From: Candidatus Parabacteroides intestinigallinarum
GTDB lineage: Bacteria > Bacteroidota > Bacteroidia > Bacteroidales > Tannerellaceae
Length of the DNA stretch: 32,543 nucleotides
Direction of reading: 5' to 3'
Assembly (NCBI GenBank): GCA_019114945.1
Contig: DXEN01000001.1
Location: 1 to 32,543 of the forward strand
Position numbers and translations under genes: made by a program. This document shows positions 8,127 to 16,765 of the stretch, piece after piece (position 1 is the first letter of the stretch; each line of letters starts with the position of its first letter). Under the pieces are notes generated by a model. It was not told where the DNA came from, made no database searches, and saw nothing but the letters and a program-made list of their open reading frames with translations.

Positions 8127-8157
8127 ACGGGTTGCCTCGAAGGCCGAGGCAACCCGT
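8127..8157 (-). terminator. Strong hairpin between susD and GH92 genes
   Basis: A perfect 13-bp stem (ACGGGTTGCCTCG at 8127-8139 with its complement at 8145-8157, 5-nt loop) lies 31 bases past the susD stop. On the minus strand it is followed by ACCGCATTTATT, which is not a real T run. It could be a weak or partial terminator, or a stabilising 3' end for susCD mRNA. Confidence 0.55.
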
Positions 8158-8187
8158 TTCTTGGGAGGTTTTGTATGAATGGAATGA

Positions 8188-9819
8188 TCAATATCCCGCG
8201 TTCTGCTTCAATTGTCCGTTCGCCTTCGTGATCTCCTCGCTCGCGTAAGGGAATACCATCATATAATCCTGGTACGTGTTCTTGTTCACGTAATCCTCGT
8301 AATAACCGATGGTGAACGCCGACTCCGGATTCGTGCGGTCCTCGTAATGACGTACGCGCGGACGGGCGTTCAGCTCTTTCTCGGCCAAAGCCTTGATCTC
8401 GCTGTTCGAGGAGCGATGCCAACGTTTCAAGTCGAACAGGTGATCCGTGAACTCGAACGCCAACTCGCAACGACGCTCGTGGTACAGGTCGGTCATCGTG
8501 GCCGCGCCGCTCAGCGGCTCCAGATTCGAGCGCAGGCGGATACGGTTGATGTCCTGGGTCGCCTTATCGGGTTGTCCGGTCATCAGGTATGCCTCGGCGC
8601 GGAACAGTAACATCTCGGCGAAGCGGATAATCGGGAAGTTCAAACGCACCGTGGGCCAGTTGCCGTTGGAACTAACCGTTCCCGCCGCGATCGGGTCGGC
8701 GTATTTGAACGGATCCATATACTTGTTGATCTGGAATCCCGCCTCCAGGTCGGATTGTGAGTAGAAACGGCGTGTCTCGCCAAAGAACTGGAACTCTTGG
8801 TTGTACTCCAGGATGGAGCGTACCAGGCGGTCGTTGCCTTCGCCGTCTTTCAACATCTCCTCGTAGATATCCAACGTCGGTTTCATCTGTCCCCAACCGT
8901 TGTATTTACCCCAGCCTTGGTTCTCCAGGATGATGCCCGGAAACTCCGAGCCGCCCATCAGCGTGCCGCCGTTGCCCGGGATAGTCCATAAGTACTCGGC
9001 GTTCCAATAATTCGCGAAGTCGGAGGAGAACAACTCGTCGAACGTCGGCGCCAGATCGCGGCCATAGTCCGACTCCAAGCGGTTCACCAACTCGATTACG
9101 TCGCTCCATTTCGACTCGTCCCAAGTCGCCCAGTAAGCGTAGGTCTTCGCTTGGAAGGCGATGGCCGCCGCTTGGTGCGCGCGTCCCCGGTTGTCCACGT
9201 CATACTCCTCGAAGCGCGGCAAGCGGGCGATGGCGTTGTTCATATCGTCGATAATCAATTGGTAATTCTCCATCACGGTCGCGCGCTGGGGCGGAATCGA
9301 GTTGTCGTAGCCACCCTCGAAATCCTCGTAACGGACGAACGGCACGCCTTGCTCGTTCGTGCCATAGTGATAAGCGATCAGGAAGTGCGACCACGCGCGG
9401 CAGAAATACGCCTCGCCCAAGCTGCGGTTCTCTACTGCGCTCAGCGTGGAGGAAGCCTCTTTCTCCAACAGTTCCTGGATGACCCAGTTTGAGCGCGACA
9501 TCACGATGTACAGGCGCTCGAATACGTCGCGCAACGGCGACTCATCGCCCGTGTAGCCGAAAGTTGCCAACGTGTTATAGCCGCGGGTACGTCCCCACAC
9601 GATATCGTTGGCGGCTCCTTGCTCCCAGAACAACTCGCGTCCGTAGCAACCCTCCTGCTGGATGTGGGCGTACAACGCGTCGACCGCGTCGATCGCCTGC
9701 TGGTCGTTCATGAAATAGTTGTCGATCGTAGCGTCGCCTTCCGGTTGCACGTCGAGGAAATCGCTACAAGAGCTGAACGCCAGCGCGGACAAACACAATA
9801 TTGCAATATGTTTCTTCAT
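8188..9819 (-). CDS. SusD/RagB-family surface glycan-binding lipoprotein (PUL1)
   Basis: The start at 9819 gives a standard lipoprotein leader (MKKHIAILCLSALAFSSC) with the acylated Cys at 18. A start 30 bases further up would only add a polar tail before it. The roughly 543-residue product has the SusD opening (SDFLDVQPEGDATIDNYFMND), TPR-like helices with YFCRAWSHFLIAYHYG, and the closing NRIRLRSNLEPL and HERRCELAFEFTDHLFDLKRW motifs. SusD proteins act as a lid on the SusC barrel and capture glycans outside the cell. It directly follows susC with a 48-base gap and precedes the mannosidase operon, so the bound glycan is probably the substrate of those enzymes. Confidence 0.95.
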   Translation of the reverse strand: MKKHIAILCLSALAFSSCSDFLDVQPEGDATIDNYFMNDQQAIDAVDALYAHIQQEGCYGRELFWEQGAANDIVWGRTRGYNTLATFGYTGDESPLRDVFERLYIVMSRSNWVIQELLEKEASSTLSAVENRSLGEAYFCRAWSHFLIAYHYGTNEQGVPFVRYEDFEGGYDNSIPPQRATVMENYQLIIDDMNNAIARLPRFEEYDVDNRGRAHQAAAIAFQAKTYAYWATWDESKWSDVIELVNRLESDYGRDLAPTFDELFSSDFANYWNAEYLWTIPGNGGTLMGGSEFPGIILENQGWGKYNGWGQMKPTLDIYEEMLKDGEGNDRLVRSILEYNQEFQFFGETRRFYSQSDLEAGFQINKYMDPFKYADPIAAGTVSSNGNWPTVRLNFPIIRFAEMLLFRAEAYLMTGQPDKATQDINRIRLRSNLEPLSGAATMTDLYHERRCELAFEFTDHLFDLKRWHRSSNSEIKALAEKELNARPRVRHYEDRTNPESAFTIGYYEDYVNKNTYQDYMMVFPYASEEITKANGQLKQNAGY

Positions 9820-9867
9820 CTTATAATTCTTCTTTGTTGATTTAGACATCTAATAAAACGTATCCGA

Positions 9868-12800
9868 TTAATAAGTTAGTTTCAAACCGAACGAGAACAC
9901 GCGCGAAACCGGGTACTTCAAGGCGTCCCAGCCACCGCACTCCGGATCCATACCCGAATAGCTCGTGATCGTGAAGAGGTTCTCACCACTGAAATAAACC
10001 GACAACGCGCTGTTGCGATCCTTCAGGTGCGAGCACTTATGCAGGAGGTCGGTCAGGTTGTACGATACGGTCAGGTTCTTCAGACGCAAGTACGAGGCGT
10101 TCTTCAAGTACCAGTCGGACGGGCGGCTGAAGTTACTGTTCGGGTCGTTCTTCGAGAGGCGAGGTATATCGGAGTCGGTGTTCGTCGGGCTCCAAGCATC
10201 CAGAATCTCGTTCGAACGGTTGAAGTTTCCTTCCACATCGCTCAACAACATATATTTACCCGCGTAGAACGCTTGCGCGCCACCTACGCCTTGGAACATC
10301 GCGCTAACGGAGAGGTCCTTCCATGTGAATCCTCCGGAGAGCGAGAAGGTGGTCTTCGGGGTCGCGCTGCCGCAATACTGGCGGTCGTTATCGTCGATTA
10401 CGCCATCGCCGTTGAAGTCCACGAACTTCAAGTCACCCGCCTGGGCATCCGGTTGGATGCGGTTGCCGTTCTTGTCCACGTAAGCCGCCGCTTCCTCGTC
10501 GCTCTGGAAGATACCGTCGGTCTTGATGAGGTAGAACGAGTTCAACGGCTCGCCCTCGGCGGTCTGGTAAATGTACGGGATGTTACGGAAGCTACCGTCG
10601 CCCGTCCACACGCCCGGCGTGCCGTCCGGATTCCGTACGCCAATGTCGGATACCCAGTTCTTCAGGTACGAGAAGTTACCGGACACGAAATAGCTCCAAT
10701 CCTTGTTCACTTGTTGGTTCCAGCTCAATTGCGCCTCGAAACCTCGGTTGCGAACCTCGCCTTGGTTGACCAGCAAGGCGTCGATACCCATATAGGTCGG
10801 CCAACCCATCGATTGCTCCTGGATCAGGTTGAACGTCCGTTTATCGAAGTAGTCGAACGCCATGCTCAAGCGGTTGTCGAACAAATCTACGTCCAGACCC
10901 AAGTCCCATTGCTCGGAGGTCTCCCATGTCAGGTTCGGGTTCAGCGCCGTCTGGAAATAGACGAAGTTACCCCATGTCAGGTTCGACTCCACGCCGTATT
11001 GCGATTGCTCTAACCACGTGTCCTTGGAGAGCAGGGCGGATTTGTAGTTGTAACCGATGGAACCCAGGTTGCCGACGCGTCCCCACGAGGCACGGATCTT
11101 TAACAGGTTCAGCCAGTCCGTCTCCGGGAAGAACGCCTCTTTCGAGAGCTTCCAGCCGGCGGTCACGGCGGGGAAGTCGCCATAGTTGTTCTCTTTCGGC
11201 AGGCGTCCGGCGTAGTCGCGGCGCCAAGAGGCGGTCACGAAATAGCGGTCGTCGTACGAGTAGGCCAAGCGAGCGATCAAGGAGACGTTCGCGTCCGGAC
11301 CTTCCAAGAAATCCTCCGCCGTGATGTTACCGGCGTAAGCGAGGTATTGCAGATAGGCGGACTCGTCCGCGAAATCGTTGCCGGTCACTTCCAGGCTGCG
11401 TTTGTTGTAGTGGTCCGCCGTGGTGGAGAACAAGGCGCCTACCGTGTGCTTGTCGTTAAACGTATGGTCGTAGGTTAATGTATTTTCGGTTTTCCAGCTG
11501 TCCGTGCGATACGTCGTCTCCGTCAGCGTGTTGTTCAGTTCGGGTTTACCCACCTCGTCGCGGATGGGGCTGAAGTTCTTGTATAAATTGTTGTTCAGGT
11601 TATAAGTGAAACGGCTTACGAACTTCAAGCCCGGAATGATATTCCCGATCTCCATGCTGGTCGTGCTCCAGATCTCGCTGGTGCGGTTGAATCGGTTATC
11701 CGCCTCCAGCAAACGAACCGGGTTCACCGCGTCACCATGAATATCGGAGAAGTTCGAGCCATATTGCGCGATATAAGCGGGATCCTCCGTGGTCGTTCCG
11801 CCGTAGCTTCCATCCAATGGATTATAAACCGTCGCACTGGAAGGCATATACACCGCGGAAAGGACGGCGCCCGTATAACTACTATCCGTATCGGCAGAAC
11901 GGTTCTCGTTATTTTTCCAAACGAAGTCCTCCGTGATCTTCACCCATTTGTTGATTTGGTAGCTACCGTTGTAACGTAATGAGAGGTTCTTGTTGAAAGT
12001 GTTGATCAACGTACCTTGGTCGTTGTCGTAGGCGAACGATACACGATGGGAGGCTTTTTCCGTACCCATGTTCACGGCTACGTTGTGGCGTTGGTAAAGA
12101 GCCGTGCGGAAAATCTCGTCCATCCAGTTCGTGCGTGTCGTGGCGATCCACGGGTTGCGCTGTGTGTCCCAGCCGGTCGGCAGGCTCATACCCGCGTTTG
12201 CGTAGGATAATTGACGCATTTGTATTTGTTCCTCGGCGGTCAGCGGTGTTACCAAGTTGCTGGCCTTGCGGATACCGAAGGTTGCGTCGTACGATACGCT
12301 CGGTTCACCTAATTTCGCTTTCTTTGTCGTTACCAGCACGACACCGCCCGCTCCGGATTGCGCTCCGTAGATAGCGGCCGACGCGGCATCCTTCAGGACG
12401 ACAATCGACTCGATATCATTCATGGACGCGATCGGCGCGCCGGGCACGCCATCGACTACCCACAGCACGTTATCGCCGTTCTGTGAGCCTTGTCCGCGAA
12501 TGACGATCGAGGGGGTTCCTGTCGGGTCTCCACCATTGGCCTGGACGGTTACGCCGGCCAACTGGCCTTGCAACATACTCTCGGTCGAGGTTACCGGACG
12601 AACCACCAAGTCGTCCGTATTCTTCAATACGTCTACGGAGGCGGAAAGGTCTTGCTTCCGTTGCCCGGCGCCATAACCCAATACGACAACCTCTTCCAGT
12701 TGCTGCGTGTCCTCTTTTAGCGTGATATTAAACGTGCTTTGCCCGCTTACGGGGATCTCTTGTTTCAAATAGCCGATATAGCTAATCTCCAAGATCGCGT

Positions 12801-13023
12801 TCTCGGGGACATCTAATTGGAAATCACCGTCCAGGCCTGTCATGGCTCCATTGGTGGTTCCCTTTACGACGACATTCGCGCCGATAACCGGAATACCGGC
12901 CTCGTCGATTACGACTCCGGAAATCTTCTTTGTGCTTTGTTGTTGGACGTTTACGGATTCCTCTACGCCAAACAGGTTGCCAAATAGACCGCTGGCCGGG
13001 ACCGCCTGCGCGCCCACGGTCAT
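9868..13023 (-). CDS. SusC/RagA TonB-dependent outer-membrane transporter (PUL1); true start unclear
   Basis: The 1051-residue frame has a carboxypeptidase-D-like domain (ISGVVIDEAGIPVIGANVVVKG), a TonB-box-like LEEVVVLGYG, a plug with KDAASAAIYGAQSGAGGVVLVTTKK, and a long 22-strand-type barrel ending in FSFGLKLTY. It imports oligosaccharides through the outer membrane together with the SusD encoded next to it. It has no STN domain, so it is probably not wired to a sigma/FecR pair. The first ATG leaves only MTVGAQAVPA, half a signal peptide. The same frame is open upstream to a stop at 13128-13126 and encodes NNRSRKQSF...VKHFCIGLPLCC, which completes a good signal peptide but has no ATG, GTG or TTG. 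Translation may start at a rare codon such as ATT at 13113, or the start has been mutated or misread. Confidence 0.92.
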   Translation of the reverse strand: MTVGAQAVPASGLFGNLFGVEESVNVQQQSTKKISGVVIDEAGIPVIGANVVVKGTTNGAMTGLDGDFQLDVPENAILEISYIGYLKQEIPVSGQSTFNITLKEDTQQLEEVVVLGYGAGQRKQDLSASVDVLKNTDDLVVRPVTSTESMLQGQLAGVTVQANGGDPTGTPSIVIRGQGSQNGDNVLWVVDGVPGAPIASMNDIESIVVLKDAASAAIYGAQSGAGGVVLVTTKKAKLGEPSVSYDATFGIRKASNLVTPLTAEEQIQMRQLSYANAGMSLPTGWDTQRNPWIATTRTNWMDEIFRTALYQRHNVAVNMGTEKASHRVSFAYDNDQGTLINTFNKNLSLRYNGSYQINKWVKITEDFVWKNNENRSADTDSSYTGAVLSAVYMPSSATVYNPLDGSYGGTTTEDPAYIAQYGSNFSDIHGDAVNPVRLLEADNRFNRTSEIWSTTSMEIGNIIPGLKFVSRFTYNLNNNLYKNFSPIRDEVGKPELNNTLTETTYRTDSWKTENTLTYDHTFNDKHTVGALFSTTADHYNKRSLEVTGNDFADESAYLQYLAYAGNITAEDFLEGPDANVSLIARLAYSYDDRYFVTASWRRDYAGRLPKENNYGDFPAVTAGWKLSKEAFFPETDWLNLLKIRASWGRVGNLGSIGYNYKSALLSKDTWLEQSQYGVESNLTWGNFVYFQTALNPNLTWETSEQWDLGLDVDLFDNRLSMAFDYFDKRTFNLIQEQSMGWPTYMGIDALLVNQGEVRNRGFEAQLSWNQQVNKDWSYFVSGNFSYLKNWVSDIGVRNPDGTPGVWTGDGSFRNIPYIYQTAEGEPLNSFYLIKTDGIFQSDEEAAAYVDKNGNRIQPDAQAGDLKFVDFNGDGVIDDNDRQYCGSATPKTTFSLSGGFTWKDLSVSAMFQGVGGAQAFYAGKYMLLSDVEGNFNRSNEILDAWSPTNTDSDIPRLSKNDPNSNFSRPSDWYLKNASYLRLKNLTVSYNLTDLLHKCSHLKDRNSALSVYFSGENLFTITSYSGMDPECGGWDALKYPVSRVFSFGLKLTY

Positions 13024-13120
13024 GCAACAGAGTGGCAGACCTATGCAGAAATGTTTGACAGAGGTAAAAGGGTAAAAACTTTGTTTCCTACTTCTGTTGT
13101 TTTGTGAACTAATGACGCCG

Positions 13121-13153
13121 CGAAATTAGAGGCTATTTATCATTCGTTCACAA
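13121..13153 (-). promoter_or_regulatory. Possible susC (PUL1) promoter
   Basis: TAATTTCG on the minus strand (13128-13121) matches 7 of 8 positions of TAnnTTTG, with TTGTG about 20 nt upstream (13153-13149). It lies between uxaC and susC. A start site near 13114 would leave about 90 nt before the first ATG. The fit is moderate only. Confidence 0.3.
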
Positions 13154-13205
13154 TCAGAAGGATGAATATCATAAGACGATACGGTTACAAACGTGTTACA
13201 GTCTT

Positions 13206-14612
13206 TTACTCGAACCCGAAATAGCGCTTTGCGTTGTGATAGCTGATGTCCTCCACCATTTGTCCGAGGAACGGAAGTTCCGAGGCGGGCAGAAGGCCTT
13301 TCTCTACCTCTCCGCCCAACAAGTCACATAAGATGCGCCGGAAATACTCATGGCGAGGATAGGAGAGGAAGCTGCGCGAGTCGGTCAGCATCCCCACGAA
13401 ACGGCTCAAAAGGCCGAGCGCGGAAAGCGTATTCAGTTGCTCCCGGATACCATCTATCTGGTCCAGGAACCACCAGGCCGCTCCGTATTGCATCTTTCCC
13501 GGCACGCTTCCGTCGTTGAAGTTGTAAGCGTTGGCCACCATCAACGCGTTGTCGCGTGGGTTTAGGTTATATACGATGGTCTTCGCCAGCAAGTCTTCCT
13601 CGTCCAGCCGGCTGAAGAACCGGTTCATGGAGACCGCGATGGGCTGGTCGTCGATCGCATCGAAGCCCGCGTCCGCTCCCAGGCGGCGGAACATCCGTCG
13701 GTTGTTGTTCCGGTTCGCGCCAATGTGGAATTGCTGTACCCATCCGCTCCGGGCGTCCATCGCCGCCAGCTCGTAGAGCAACGCCGAGCGGAACATCCGT
13801 ATTTCCTGCTCCGTGAGCGGCTTGCCCATCCGTCCTTTCATGAAGATCGCTTCCAGGCCCCGTTCGGTGTAGGGTTCCGCGTAGAAGGTATCCAAGCCGT
13901 GGTCGGACAAGCGGCATCCTTGACGTTCGAAGAAATCGTGCCGCTCCTGCAGGGCCTCCAGTAATTGCGTATAGGTCAGGAGGGTCCGGTTGGTCGCGGC
14001 TTCCAAGCGCGATAAATAGGCGTTGAAATCCGCCGTGCGTTCGATCGCCAACACCTTGTCCGGTCGCCATGCCGGATAGACGCGGGTCGGGATGTCGCTC
14101 TCGCGTATTCGCTGGTGATATATCAAGGAATCCACCGGATCGTCGGTTGTACAAACCACCTCTACATGCATCCGGCGCATAATCGCTTGAGCGCGGAACT
14201 CAGGTGTACGCAGCTTCTCCGTGCATTCCTCATAAATCGCCCGGGCCGATGCCGGATTCAGTACCCTGTCGATGCCGAAGATGCGGCTTAGCTCCAGGTG
14301 CGTCCAATGGTAAAGTGGGTTCCGCATCAGGTAGGGCACCGTCTCCGCCCATTTCTGGAACTTCTCGTAAGCGGGTTTATCGCCGGTGATGTATTCCTCG
14401 GGCACGCCATTGGCTCGCATTGCCCGCCATTTATAATGATCGCCTCCCAGCCAGATCTCCGTCAGGTCCTCGAAGGCATGGTTCTCCGCGATCTGCCGCG
14501 GGTCCAAATGGCAATGATAATCGATGATGGGCATCTTCGCCGCGTGCTCGTGGTATAATGCTCGTGCCGTGTCGGTCTGGAGCAGGAAATCCGGGTCAAG
14601 GAATGTTTTCAT
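13206..14612 (-). CDS. uxaC: Glucuronate (uronate) isomerase
   Basis: This 468-residue protein has the UxaC amidohydrolase-fold signature. It opens [35 protein letters not shown], with the His-x-His metal pair in DYHCHL. Later it has [48 protein letters not shown] and [19 protein letters not shown]. It converts D-glucuronate to D-fructuronate and D-galacturonate to D-tagaturonate in the cytoplasm. Its start overlaps the end of the aldolase gene by 4 bases (ATGA), which indicates translational coupling in a kdgK-kdgA-uxaC operon. Length is normal for the family. The reductases and dehydratases that would link this step to KDG are not in the window. Confidence 0.97.
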   Translation of the reverse strand: MKTFLDPDFLLQTDTARALYHEHAAKMPIIDYHCHLDPRQIAENHAFEDLTEIWLGGDHYKWRAMRANGVPEEYITGDKPAYEKFQKWAETVPYLMRNPLYHWTHLELSRIFGIDRVLNPASARAIYEECTEKLRTPEFRAQAIMRRMHVEVVCTTDDPVDSLIYHQRIRESDIPTRVYPAWRPDKVLAIERTADFNAYLSRLEAATNRTLLTYTQLLEALQERHDFFERQGCRLSDHGLDTFYAEPYTERGLEAIFMKGRMGKPLTEQEIRMFRSALLYELAAMDARSGWVQQFHIGANRNNNRRMFRRLGADAGFDAIDDQPIAVSMNRFFSRLDEEDLLAKTIVYNLNPRDNALMVANAYNFNDGSVPGKMQYGAAWWFLDQIDGIREQLNTLSALGLLSRFVGMLTDSRSFLSYPRHEYFRRILCDLLGGEVEKGLLPASELPFLGQMVEDISYHNAKRYFGFE

Positions 14613-15283
14613 AAATCACGTTGTTTTTTGATGATGGATAAAGCGTGGCGGCATAATTCGGTGATAGCCTGCCAGTCGTCGGAAGTGATAACCTCTTTGG
14701 GGAATAGCTTCGAGCCCATGCCCACGCAGGTCACGCCGGCCTTGAACCAGGCGGCGAGGTTCTCCTCGGTCGGTTCCACGGCGCCTGTCGCCATAAGCAG
14801 GGTCCACGGCATCGGCGCCTTGATGTTCTTAACGAACGAGGGCCCGCCTACATTCCCGGCGGGGAATATCTTGCAAAGGTCGCATCCCGCTTCCTGCGCG
14901 AAGCCGATCTCCGACACGGAACCGCATCCGGGTACATAAGGGATGAGGCGCCGGTTGCATACCTTCGCGATTTCCGGGTTGAACAACGGGCCGACGATAA
15001 AGTTCGCCCCCAACTGGATGAACAACGCCGCCGTGGCCGCGTCGACCACGGAGCCGGCTCCCAATATCAGCTCCGGACATTCACGCTCCGCGTATTTTAC
15101 CAGCTCGCCGAATACCTCGTGGGCGAAATCGCCCCGGTTCGTGAACTCGAAAACTCTTACGCCGCCTTTATAGCAAGCCCGGACGACTTGCTTGGCGACC
15201 TTGATGTCGCTATTGTAATACACGGGAACCATACCTGTTTGGATGATTGCCCGCAACGTCTCTATTTTGTGGAATCGTGCCAT
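14609..15283 (-). CDS. kdgA: KDPG/KHG aldolase
   Basis: The 224-residue class I aldolase splits 2-keto-3-deoxy-6-phosphogluconate into pyruvate and glyceraldehyde-3-phosphate. The catalytic Glu46 lies in VFEFTNRG, and the Schiff-base Lys138 lies in the motif [36 protein letters not shown] and [13 protein letters not shown] are also typical of the Eda family. Bacteroidetes versions are often annotated as bifunctional with 4-hydroxy-2-oxoglutarate aldolase. It starts 27 bases after kdgK and overlaps uxaC by 4, so the three genes form one unit acting on hexuronates. Confidence 0.95.
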   Translation of the reverse strand: MARFHKIETLRAIIQTGMVPVYYNSDIKVAKQVVRACYKGGVRVFEFTNRGDFAHEVFGELVKYAERECPELILGAGSVVDAATAALFIQLGANFIVGPLFNPEIAKVCNRRLIPYVPGCGSVSEIGFAQEAGCDLCKIFPAGNVGGPSFVKNIKAPMPWTLLMATGAVEPTEENLAAWFKAGVTCVGMGSKLFPKEVITSDDWQAITELCRHALSIIKKQRDL

Positions 15284-15310
15284 CTTTGTCTGTATTTTGC
15301 GTATCAGTAA

Positions 15311-16354
15311 TCAGCGGGAAACCCTTCCCGAGGCATCTCCTTTCATCAGTTTCTCTACCTCCGCGACGCTCACTTGGTTGAAATCCCCGTAGATGGTATG
15401 TTTCAGGCATGAGGCTGCCGCCGCGAAATCCAACGCCCGCTGGTCATCTCCCGGATAGGCGAGCAAACCGTATATCAAGCCTCCCATGAAAGCGTCGCCA
15501 CCGCCTACACGGTCGACGATGTGCGTGATGTCGTACCGGCGGGATTGGTATAGGCGCGCTCCGTCGTACAACACGCCGCCCCATGTATTGTGGTTGGCGT
15601 TAATCGAGCCGCGGAGCGTGATTATCACCTTGCGGGCTTTCGGGAAACGCTCCATGAGCTGGACGCATACCGAGCGGAACGTATCCGCCTCCACTTGTCC
15701 GCCCGTGGCGGTTGCGTCGAATCCTTCCGGTCGGATACCGAACACTTTCTCTGCGTCTTCCTCGTTTCCAAGAATGATATCGCATCCCTCGACCAATTCC
15801 GGCATGACCTCCGCGGCGGTCTGTCCGTATTTCCACAGGTTTTTCCGGTAATTCAGGTCGCACGACACGGTGATGCCCATCCGGTTGGCTACTTGGATAG
15901 CCTCCAGGCAACTTTTCGCGGCTCCTTCCGAGATAGCGGGCGTGATGCCCGTCCAGTGGAACCAACAGGCGTCGCGGAACACCGCCTCCCAATCGATCAT
16001 GCCGGGCTGTATCTCGGCGATGGCGGAATGCGCCCGGTCGTAAATCACCTGGCTTGCCCGGGCTACGGCTCCGGTCTCCAAGAAATAGATACCCATCCGG
16101 TCGCCTCCATAAATAATATCCGAGGTATCCACGCCATACCTGCGCAGCTCCATCACGCAAGCGCGGGCGATATCGTTCTGGGGCAGACGGGTCACGAAAG
16201 AAGTCGCTACGCCATAGTTCGCGAGCGAGACGGATACGTTCGCCTCCCCGCCTCCGAACGTGGCGTTCAATTGGTTCGCTTGGCCAAACCGCAGGTAATC
16301 GGGAGTCGCCAGCCGTAGCATCACCTCCCCGAAGGTTATCACTTTTTTCTTCAT
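15311..16354 (-). CDS. kdgK: 2-keto-3-deoxygluconate kinase (PfkB family)
   Basis: The 347-residue PfkB-family sugar kinase opens KKVITFGEVMLRLATPDYLRF, followed by FGGGEANVSVSLANYG at the substrate site. Near residue 290 it has VDRVGGGDAFMGGLIYGLL, the second PfkB signature with the catalytic Asp in GGGDAF. It phosphorylates KDG to KDPG, the substrate of the aldolase encoded next. It is the first gene of the unit, with a near-consensus -7 box about 36 bases before its ATG. Within PfkB proteins the KDG assignment rests on family resemblance and, strongly, on its neighbours. Confidence 0.94.
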   Translation of the reverse strand: MKKKVITFGEVMLRLATPDYLRFGQANQLNATFGGGEANVSVSLANYGVATSFVTRLPQNDIARACVMELRRYGVDTSDIIYGGDRMGIYFLETGAVARASQVIYDRAHSAIAEIQPGMIDWEAVFRDACWFHWTGITPAISEGAAKSCLEAIQVANRMGITVSCDLNYRKNLWKYGQTAAEVMPELVEGCDIILGNEEDAEKVFGIRPEGFDATATGGQVEADTFRSVCVQLMERFPKARKVIITLRGSINANHNTWGGVLYDGARLYQSRRYDITHIVDRVGGGDAFMGGLIYGLLAYPGDDQRALDFAAAASCLKHTIYGDFNQVSVAEVEKLMKGDASGRVSR

Positions 16355-16389
16355 GGTCGTTCTTCTATCTATATTATTATAGGTATGCG

Positions 16390-16397
16390 CGAAGGTA
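16390..16397 (-). promoter_or_regulatory. -7-like box for kdgK-kdgA-uxaC
   Basis: TACCTTCG on the minus strand matches 7 of 8 positions of TAnnTTTG and lies 36 bases before the kdgK ATG. A TTTCG word about 19 nt upstream could be a poor -33 element. No clear regulator site is visible. Confidence 0.35.
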
Positions 16398-16452
16398 GGA
16401 TTTTTATTTGAATCGAAATTTCTCCTTTTAACCTTTTTATATATACCTCTGA

Positions 16453-16480
16453 TAGGGGAATCACGCGAAGGCTTGTCTTA
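16453..16480 (+). promoter_or_regulatory. ECF-type promoter-like motif before the 52-residue ORF
   Basis: TAGGGG (16453-16458), 15 nt, then TGTCTTA (16474-16480). The layout and spacing match the motifs before both fecR genes in this window. A start site near 16487 would leave a short leader before the ORF. The role is inferred from this resemblance. Confidence 0.45.
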
Positions 16481-16506
16481 GCGTAAAAACAAAAACGAGG
16501 ATGATT

Positions 16507-16665
16507 ATGAAATCGACAAGTAAGAAACAAGAAGCCCCGAGGCTTTGGTATTGGGGCGAGCCGGAAGGGGGCATGAGCGTGGAGGATTGTGAGCGGATAG
16601 CGAAGGAGATTCCGCCCTTCGAGCGGGAAAAACGCCCGCGGGATCTTTACATCGCTTTCATGTAG
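16507..16665 (+). CDS. Small uncharacterised protein, 52 residues
   Basis: I do not recognise this protein. The frame opens with ATG at 16507, six bases after an ACGAGG ribosome-binding-like sequence. An in-frame ATG at 16501 would add two residues. The product is soluble and highly charged, with a Lys-rich start (MKSTSKKQEAPR), an aromatic patch LWYWGEPEGG, then an acidic/basic helix-like stretch and the end RPRDLYIAFM. It has no signal peptide and no membrane segment. Codon third positions are G/C-rich like the neighbours, which supports real coding. It lies between the divergent kdgK operon and the PA14 phosphoesterase, and a candidate ECF-type promoter precedes it. Confidence 0.6.
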   Translation: MKSTSKKQEAPRLWYWGEPEGGMSVEDCERIAKEIPPFEREKRPRDLYIAFM

Positions 16666-16765
16666 CGTCAATCCCCGCCGGGAATGAAACACGAATTTAA
16701 AACGCGATACGAGGAAAGTTGGATTATTATCTCTATTTTCGCTGAAAATTAAAAAGCGAATCGAT

